DNA of 64,000 bases from Massospora cicadina (taxonomy: Eukaryota > Entomophthoromycota > Entomophthoromycetes > Entomophthorales > Entomophthoraceae). Positions 56,896-64,000 of the stretch are shown here, piece after piece (position 1 is the first letter of the stretch; the number at the start of each line of letters is the position of its first letter). The stretch covers positions 61,951 to 125,950 of the forward strand of contig JAKSZP010004195.1 of NCBI GenBank assembly GCA_022478985.1, given 5' to 3'. Below the pieces are notes generated by a model. That model searched no databases. It saw only the letters and a list, made by a program, of their open reading frames with translations, and had not been told where the DNA came from. Both the position numbers and the translations under genes were made by a program.

Positions 56896-58870
56896 CAGCA
56901 TGTACACACAGAATAAGAAGAAAATGGACTGTTTAATAAGTGGACATTTTCAGGATCTCTTTCTCAATGAAGCTTATAATCCCTTCACCAACTTTGGGAT
57001 ATTCTTTGGAAATAGCATCTACCAGAAGGGCAACGTTTACAACTTTCAAGGAAGGGCATATGCGGCTGGATCAAGCTTTTCTGAAGAAGCTTTGTCAAAC
57101 ATATGACAGATGTATTGATTTGGCTGCTTCTGAGGTCCTTCATCCGCCGTGGCCTTAGCTTGGGATCATGCAATAAGTTCACTCCTCTAATTGATTTCTG
57201 GTACAAAAATCGATCATTGTATTGGTGGACTTTCGCTGGATACACTATAATAGATGCAAGTGGGACTTTCAGAGTTGGGATAGCGGAGGTAGAGAGTCCC
57301 ATCTCTACTCCGCTCCATCTTTTCCCTGGTAGAAAAATTCTGTTGCACGAAATGAACTCAACGGTTAGGGCAACTTCATGTAGGTAGGCCAGGTCTACCT
57401 CATTCAAACTACTAACCCTGTAGGGTCCACGTCCTTGGTTCTCATAAGAATAACTGGGCTTATAGTTTGATTGTTGATGAATGGCATAACCAGGGCCAGG
57501 TCAGTAGGGTGATTGCTGATTGGCACAATTAGGTCCAGGGTGGTAGTTGGGCTGCTGATAATTTTCATAAGCAGGACCATAGTGGAAGTCAAATTTCCGG
57601 GGGTGGCTTGTCCAAGGGTGAGGCGCATGATTATAATAAGGCTGGGGTATACTAGGTGGGAGCTGAACAGGACGGTTGAATTCACCTAAATAAGAAGATA
57701 CATCTACGATGGCTGTAAGTTTCTGCTCAGTAGTGGGTGGAGGAAAAGTAGCCTGTAGATGGTGCAAAATTGAACAACCTTGAGCAGGGGTACATCGTCA
57801 TCCAAGATCAGAGTCATCACGTTCTAAAGCTTGTGGTATGGCTCACTGCAGAGTTCATCACAATGCACACATTAGAATTGGCATAAGTCCCTGCAACAAT
57901 CAGCACATGGGCTTCCACCATGAATCAGCAAACGCAGAGAGGGTCTCATTAAGTTGGAAACCCAATGGTCAAGAATTCTGCCTTTTGCTGTGACATCTTC
58001 GTGGTACCTCTGAACAACCTCAGCACAGTATCATTCACTTCTTGATATGTAATGGTACTGCTTGGAAGATATCAGGTGACTTGGTCAGCACACCAAACAT
58101 CAAGGCGAATATTAATAAGTTTGCTTTACACTGATCTGAGGCACCATCCGCTGCAGACTCAAACTGTTTAAAGAAGCCATGGATATTTTCATCACGATCT
58201 AAAGAAGGCAGCTTATTGATGCAAACTTACTCCTCCCACTCGTAACTGTGACCATTTGAAGCAAACTGAAGAATGGGTCGAGACCCATAAGCAGCATCTT
58301 GATGTGGAGCTCGACCAGTAAAGCCAGCAGCGGACGGTTTGTCCTCTGACTCAGCAGTAGCGTGGGTCTTTTCAGTGGTAAGTACAGCTATTATGTGGGT
58401 AATTGATCCTCTGATACATAATAATCTCCATAGCTGCCCTCTGGAGTGGAGTTGTGCATGTTGCCTGAAGTTTCAGTGGAAAGCTCCTCAACCAGGTATC
58501 TAATGTCATATTCCCCATAATACACTTCTCCCCGAGCATTCCCTTTTCATTAATCTATTTCCTGATGTGGGGGCTGGGAGGTACCATCCAACTTCCACTC
58601 TGCACGATGCAGTCATTTAGTAGTGTCGTTCAGGCAATTAGCTAGTTGCCTGTTTTGTTGTCCAAGGATCCACATTTGACTGAACGTGTTATCAAGCTGG
58701 TTCATTATGTTGTTCAACTCATGAAGGAGCTCATCCTGCTTCTTGAGCACCGCGTCTAAAGCAAGCTTAAGTTCTGCATATTCAGCTGGTGCAGTGAGCC
58801 ATGAGGAATACCATCAAAGCAGGCCTGATGATACATGGCTGGCGAATGGAGAACCAAGACTTGTGGTTTG
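56896..58870 (-). pseudogene. gag: Element H gag with Pro/Tyr/Asn/Gln-rich C-terminal tail
   Basis: The C-terminal half (57767-57404) is a low-complexity stretch with recurring P-G-P, Q-Q-P-N-Y and Q-Q-S units, where D and B carry a CCHC knuckle. A frame 57407-56985 follows into the protease linker. The capsid-like part near 57830-58250 is colinear with D 23000-23520 (L-H-N-D-M-A-like segment). The N-terminal part runs up to the primer-binding site. Multiple stops are present. Confidence 0.7.
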
Positions 58871-58880
58871 ATCCATGGGC

Positions 58881-58898
58881 CCCCTGTAGTGAGCACCA
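58881..58898 (-). promoter_or_regulatory. Primer-binding site of element H
   Basis: The minus strand is TGGTGCTCACTACAGGGG, one base from the 5' LTR at 58900. Identical to the D and E sites. Confidence 0.86.
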
Positions 58899-58899
58899 C

Positions 58900-59458
58900 T
58901 GTTGTTTTTTTGCGATATCTTTAGAATACGCCAAGTGGGGCGCACAGGGTCAAACCCACTGAACAATGGATGGATGATATGAAGATCTTCATCCCCAAGA
59001 CAACTTAATAAACTTAATAAAATATGGAGCTATAGCCCCAGTAACACTCTTTTATTTAACTTTTGTTTTATAGTAGATTCCCACTGCTCTGCACTCTCTT
59101 CCTTATTAACAATCCACCTCCTTCAATCAAACCCATCTCACTTATATATCAGCACTTTGCTCAATATCGCTCCCTTGTCTTATACTATACGTTTCTGCCT
59201 TATTCTCATTGGATCTGGAAGAGTATGGTTTTCAAAAATGCTATTGCCTTAGTTCAAGGCGATCTGCTCAATATTCATCAAAGCCAATATTGCCTTATCA
59301 CCTTATTTAGAGGTGATCCAATATTATCCTTTCTAACTAATATTGCCTCATTCCAAGGCACTCAAATTTTTGTACACTATTTATCATGGTCAGCTGATTC
59401 TAGTCAATCCGCTGTAGCTAATTAGGGCTTATCATCCAGTCATATATGAATGTTGACA
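58900..59458 (-). repeat. 5' LTR of element H
   Basis: Pairs with 52854-53410. It contains three short hairpins of the form gcctt-(n)-aaggc at 59246-59260, 59299-59315 and 59345-59359, separated by caatatt-type sequence. It ends gaatgttgaca. Confidence 0.9.
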
Positions 59459-59962
59459 GGTAAAATACATGGATAAATTCTAGCAAAAACAGGAAACTCA
59501 TTACGATTTCCTATTATCTAAGATGGAATGACTCACCACATAGGCTACTTCAGGCTACTGAGAGCACCAGGACTTAAACATAAACATAATAACTTGAGAA
59601 TTATGGTTTGTAATGAGTTGGGTATTGTGAAAAAAAATTAAAAACCTTGCTGCATTACCAGCAGTTTTAAAAAGAGATGAGAAATATGCTCAGATCAAAG
59701 AGGAATTTTCAAAAATTGGCTGTTGTGACAATATTGCAGGCCAGAAATATTGAAATTACCCAGGAAAATTGGGAACTCAGAATGTAATTATCAACTGCAA
59801 ATTCCCGAGTAGACAGGACAGCAAAGGATTTTAAAAAATAACTGTCCTAAAAATTTACTTGAAAAGGAACATGGCAACCTTAAAAAGAAGTCAAATCCCT
59901 ACAAAAAGCAAAGCCGCATGCTGACTCAGCCTTAACAATAAAGAAATTAAAAAAGCTCTGCC
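59459..59962. other. Spacer between H and the solo A LTR, possibly J sequence
   Basis: This is the sequence that adjoined 52853 before H inserted, so by position it should continue element J. Frames are short, and the Lys-rich peptide stretches near 59840-59960 are compatible with gag but not diagnostic. Confidence 0.3.
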
Positions 59963-61000
59963 TGTAACTCTGGAAAAAGTCATTTCTGTTTAGACCAGGT
60001 GGCGTTCTTGTTACCATCAAAGAAACGTCTGAGAACAGATGCCCCTCTCATCTCAAAGGGTGACCTCGCCCATATGGTGGATGAACAATGAATAACAGCT
60101 CTCCCTCTAAGAATTCTGCCACCCATTCCAGTATTAACTTCAGCTTAATTGATGCTGCAAATTAAGGGCTTATGTGCCAATTTCTCAGGAAACCAATATC
60201 CCATTGGTCAAAAAATTCACGTGAATTTGTTGGCAATAATCCTTCAACATGAAGGCCTGAGAGCCCCAAACCCTTGGCAGCAAAGCCTAATGGGAGCACA
60301 CTTTTGTTAAATGAAGTAATAAATGTAAAATCATCGTCAAAGTTTGTCAATGGCATTGGGCCATCAGGAAATTTTGCCTCCAGTTTGAAACCTCCCTAAA
60401 ATCATTGTAATCTCCATCCAAGAAATCTCGTTTGGCCAAACAGATTCTGGATCAACTGGGTATGGATGGTTGGGCAGTCCAATCCCATTCCTGACCTCAT
60501 GGGACTGTCCTTACGTGGAGTGGCCTTGGGAGTTTACCACTGCCCATTGGGCAAGATGCTGTCACTCCAGTTGTCAGAACTGATGAGAATTGGTAATTTG
60601 GGTGTCCATGGACAAACCAAAAGTGACTTAGCCCGCCGCCAACTCTTTCAGTCATTTCATAATAAGTTTTTCTCTCCCCCTCTAACACTCAAAGTTAACC
60701 AAGTTAGGTGAATCTTAAGGCCCCAATACTGAGCTTTTCTAAGCTATTCCCCAATTGATTGTCTATTTAAGCAGTCATAACACACTAAAGAAATTGATAA
60801 TTATTTATTTTATCTTACTATTAATTAAAGAATCTTCCTGTGCACCAATTTATCTGAGTTATTTCAAAATCTTTCTTTGGAAAACTTCCACAACATCCCC
60901 AATGTGGCCTCATGGGCCTCATATAAACTGGGCAACCCCATCATGATAGTAACTTTAGTCCCTACTGCAGTCAATTGAGCTTATTGTGTGAAGAATCGTG
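59963..61000 (+). repeat. Solo LTR of the A family
   Basis: It starts tgtaactctggaa, matching the A LTR start at 14544 (tgtaagtctgtgg). Strong matches follow at 60056-60110 (ggtgacctcgccc-tatggtgga), 60270-60310 (ttggcagcaaagcctaatggg) and 60440-60760 (gccaaacagat, tgacctcatggga-tgtcc, ccccaatactgagcttttctaagctattccc). Homology becomes weak after about 60780 and the 3' end near 61000 is approximate. Only one copy of the 132-bp repeat core is legible (60352). No internal element A sequence adjoins it. Confidence 0.75.
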
Positions 61001-61598
61001 TGGAAATCTCCTTAATTGCAGAGGCCATCTGTCAGTAGGATACAGAACTCCTATGGGCTCAAATATCCCCACTTTAGGCGAGGATCCGCCCCCTTGCAAA
61101 CGTTTTCATACCTAGTTCCCCCATGGAAAGTCCCAAACTACCCAAACCAATCTCGCAACTTCCAATGCCTAGGACCGTTGGGTCTTGAGCCACAGCGGCC
61201 TGGTTTCTTGCTGGGTTTCTTTTTAGGCTTGCAGTCCGTTGGCTTTCTATTGTTTCTATCTCCCAGTACATTTTAACGTCATTTGAGTGGCAATGCCTCT
61301 GGAATTCTGTCTCGCTTTTTGGAGTCTTCTGCATCCCAACTGTAAGGTCAGTCTAAAAATTATCTGCCATATCCTTGACACTTCCCATTTGGCCAAAAAC
61401 ACGACTTGGAAAAACAATTAATAGTTTTATTTAAGTATCAGAATCCAGCAGCTTAAAGCAATATCATGAAAATGAATCATTGATAATTGACACTTATGCA
61501 GAAAGTGATATCTCAGACATCTGTCCTATGCCTAAAGTTCTGGCATCAATCCTGACTTCAGATACTCACCAATGGGAAAGAGGGCCAATATAGATGAT
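61001..61598. other. Spacer between the solo A LTR and element I
   Basis: No domain, repeat or RNA recognised. A plus frame at 61016-61276 has a Leu/Phe-rich tail but no homologue within the window and a minus frame overlapping it, so I do not call a gene. Confidence 0.4.
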
Positions 61599-62347
61599 TG
61601 TCAGATAATTGCCCTCTCAGCTTCGAGATAAGAATGTTTTGGACGAAAATAGGCTGAAAGGGGGTAATGTCGGACAATTACAAGTCTGAGACTGGGATAA
61701 GAGCAGTTTAAGCACAAATGATGATAATATTGGCCAAAAGACCCTATTCAAATCTTGGTGGATTCCCTCCAAATTGAGGTTACAATTTTGTTAATCCCTC
61801 TTGGGAAATTAGCATGCGTTTGTGCAGTCAGATTACACCAACCATGCAGCGGAATCTGGGGAGTCCATCCAAGGTTCCTCTTCATTCCATTAACAACTTT
61901 GGCAAACCACCTAAATGTGGACCACCCCCTTTTATAGCCTTGGAGGGTGTCCCACCAGGTGTAAAATTTTCCTCACGGTGATTAGATCAGATATATCAAA
62001 TCCTTGCCAAATGAACTAATCCTAACTGAAATGGCCTTCCATTGGCCAATCCTTCTAGGTGTGAGTCTCAAGAGTTATGATAGGCTATAACTTTATACCC
62101 TAATTTGGCTATTCCTAGCATAATTTAAAGTTCGTAGTGATTTCCCTTCAAAACTCAATATAGTTTAAATAAAAAGAGTTAAGATATTAAGAGTGTTCAC
62201 TTTTGATCTCCTTGCCACAACTAATAAAAAACCCTATAAAAACCAATCTTTATTTATATTAAAAAAGTAATTACTTTAGCTTAAGTGTTTTGTGTAAATG
62301 TGGCTAAATTTAGCACCAGCGAGCATGAAACTTGCTTAATTCACACA
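61599..62347 (+). repeat. 5' LTR of element I (E family, opposite orientation)
   Basis: It begins tgtcagataattgccctc and ends ttcacaca. In reverse complement it matches the E LTRs: ttgccctc-cagct-gataagaatgtt at the start, gattacac and ccatgca-cgga in the middle, cccccttttatag at 61925-61937, and taa-ccagcgag-atg near the end. The length (749 bp) agrees with E. Confidence 0.8.
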
Positions 62348-63565
62348 ATGATACGCCAAGACGTTCAAGTACTAGAAGAAGTGCGACATCTATGCCAAAA
62401 ACAGGGTGAGAAGACTTTAAACCATTGAACTTACCAAAGTTTAATAGGTATTGGAACGTTCACTCTTCTCTTCGGCTATTTGAGAAAAGTAATGCAGGGA
62501 GCATCAGACCATGTAAAAGGATCAGCTTTAATCAACTCACTTGATGCACATAGCTGCGACCTTGTTATGCCCTATTTGGATGACAATTGATCCTATATGG
62601 ATGCAATAAATTTTTGGTGACAAAAAAATTGGAGGGCCTGGAAATTTAGCGGCGGGAAAAACTGAGCTTCTTATTATTAAAATCAAGTGAATGATACTAT
62701 TAAGGATTTTTTCTAATAGATGTTTCAGTGAGGCACAAGTCTTTCTTATGTGCAACGCAATAGATTAGTTTGACGCTATAATTGCAATGGAACATGCAGT
62801 TATGCCCTACTGTGACTTGCATTGTGTCATGTTACCTGCATTCAATAGAGAAATAGAAAGTCAAGAGCAAACCTATTACTTAAGAAGCTATACCTGCAGT
62901 TTTGAAACTCCTAATTGGCCTGAGGAGCAGTAAAAACTCGAATTTTCGGGCCCATAAATAAACACTATGTCTGAACAAGGAAAAATTCCTGAATTATGAA
63001 GTATTTTGAGTAAAAGCAGAAGTCAGTGTCAATTACATGTCACAACTGTGGTATAAAGAATTTTTATTGACATTGCTACATATGGTCCAACAAAAAGCCT
63101 GGAGTCAACGTTGCTCTATAAATCAACATTGACAACAAGTTGGGAAAAGAGCAGGTGTAGTAGAGGCAAAGTGCTCAACTCCAAAAATCCTCACCAAACC
63201 ATTCCACCTGAAACTGTAGAGCTCTTTAGGGCTGAAAATGTTGTTTAAGATAACCTTCACAATATTGTGGCTAACGATGTCCTTAAGGTTACTACTCAGG
63301 CCAAAACAAAGGCAACTAAACCCTTGAAATTTACCAAAGAAGCTCAAGAAGAGGTGACAAAACCTTATGAAAAACATATTATTCTTCAGGGTTTGAACCT
63401 CCAACCAGAATGTTCAACCAACCTAACTTCGCTTAACAACGTACAATTAGCTATTCCCATTATAATGTTAGAGATAGCTTCCCAGATATTTTCTCAAGTC
63501 CAAAATCACATCTGGAATTGGGAAGCAATCAAATTATTCACACAATAAATACCTCTGAAAAATAC
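62348..63565 (+). pseudogene. gag: Element I gag
   Basis: A capsid-like piece near 62515-62600 reads A-L-I-N-S-L-D-A-H-S-C-D-L-V-M-P-Y-L, the counterpart of the N-C-L-D-T-N-C segment of B gag. A worn knuckle is at about 63036-63074 (C-H-N-C-G-I-K-N-F, then H-C), in which the His is Phe and one residue is missing. The frame 63267-63548 is a Lys/Thr-rich linker toward protease. Many stops are present. Confidence 0.65.
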
Positions 63566-63570
63566 TCTGA

Positions 63571-64000
63571 ATGTACTTATGTAGACATAGCAAAAACAAG
63601 GCGCAATATCAAACCATAGTCAATAGTGGTGTCTCAATCAATATAATCAGCACAAAATTGGTTGAAAAATTTGAAAGTTTGCGCCCAATGTTGCCCATTG
63701 TCAGGAAGATGGCACAGCTAGAGCCTATACAACTAAATCGCTGGGTGCATACAGTACCCTAACTCTCAGATTTGGGATCTATTGTAGCGTTGGCACCTGC
63801 CATAGTGTTGCTGAATATTATTTATGATATCCTAATTGGGATTGCCTTCCTGAGGAGATATGGAGTTGTTAACAATCACAAGGACAATACCCTCACCATT
63901 CTTGGTCAGGCTATCCCATTTACTATAATAAGGATAGGGCAGTTGAGAAAAAGAAGCCCAGTCTATTTATAAATCTGGCTTACAAAGAAAAATTAGTCCC
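63571..64000 (+). pseudogene. pol: Element I retropepsin, running to the window edge
   Basis: Frame 63571-63762 contains T-I-V-N-S-G-V-S-I-N-I-I-S-T-K-L, with the catalytic Asp of D-S-G changed to Asn and A-P changed to V-S. Frame 63772-63972 continues A-P-A-I-V-L-L-N-I-I-Y-D-I-L-I-G-I-A-F, the conserved distal block. One stop (63760-63762) separates them. RT would follow beyond the window. Confidence 0.82.

Larger units (their letters stand above)
52854..59458 (-). mobile_element. Ty3/gypsy LTR retrotransposon H
   Basis: LTRs of 557 bp (52854-53410) and 559 bp (58900-59458) start tgttt/tgttg and end caca/gaca. Polypurine tract (minus strand tccagtcaagggggtaa) and primer-binding site are at the correct ends. 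gag, PR, RT, RH and IN read on the minus strand and are all related to D, but the LTRs and gag differ. I find no clear target duplication (gttac against ggtaa). RT is inactivated. Confidence 0.92.

Noticed and set aside
52849..59463. Target-site duplication for H
   Set aside because: The flanking pentamers gttac and ggtaa do not match convincingly.
61016..61334. Overlapping open frames on both strands (86 residues each)
   Set aside because: Mutually exclusive, no homologue elsewhere in the window, no start or promoter context. Likely chance.
1..64000. Host protein genes, tRNA, rRNA, CRISPR arrays
   Set aside because: No conserved host protein family, cloverleaf, rRNA core segment or spaced short-repeat array was recognised on either strand. 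A dedicated search (tRNA scan, covariance models) could still find a short RNA gene.

Overview
The window is a transposon graveyard from a eukaryotic nuclear genome. I see no convincing host gene, rRNA, tRNA or CRISPR. Almost every recognisable segment is a retrotransposon: Ty3/gypsy-type LTR elements (several chromodomain-bearing), one nearly full-length non-LTR LINE, and two ORF1-only relatives of that LINE. Most reading frames carry stops and frameshifts. A TE-dense fungal genome fits best: chromoviruses, a LINE with CCHC ORF1 and an APE-type endonuclease/RT ORF2, and RT motifs resembling those of early-diverging or rust-type fungi. The lineage is an inference from memory and was not tested.

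Layout, using my own element letters. A (chromovirus, + strand, gag missing): partial 5' LTR 1-~1120, PR-RT-RNase H-IN 1595-4222, IN/chromodomain 13783-14528, 3' LTR 14544-~15886. It is split by B (4223-13777, - strand, LTRs of about 1.14 kb, TSD ctcag), which has gag-PR-RT-RH-IN plus an extra ORF on the opposite strand behind its own TATA-like box. E (16622-36717, - strand, LTRs of about 0.76 kb) is split twice inside its integrase/RNase H region: by D (18267-24385, LTRs of about 0.52 kb, TSD gcctg) and by F (24739-32211, B family, internally deleted, TSD gcagc/gtagc). F is itself hit by a B-type solo LTR (27893-29043, TSD cttgc/tttgc).

37375-46935 is a non-LTR cluster, all + strand: X1 (ORF1-only element, 14-bp TSD), a 5.3-kb LINE (39321-44618, exact 17-bp TSD) and X2 (a second, decayed ORF1-only copy). 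X1 and the LINE share short 5' and 3' terminal sequences, so X looks like a HAL1-style derivative moved by the LINE machinery.

47608-51500 holds a truncated chromovirus G (- strand). 51.5-52.85 kb is the 5' end of a + strand LTR element J, interrupted by H (52854-59458, - strand, LTRs of about 0.56 kb). A solo A-type LTR lies at 59963-~61000. The window ends in the 5' part of I, an E-family element on the + strand (LTR 61599-62347, gag, protease running to the edge). B, D, E, F and H share one 17-18-nt primer-binding site, which points to a common priming tRNA.

The relative order of insertion is readable: A before B; E before D and F; F before its solo LTR; J before H. AT-rich stretches at 44.6-45.05 and 46.9-47.6 kb are the only sizeable intervals with nothing recognisable, apart from short linkers named below.
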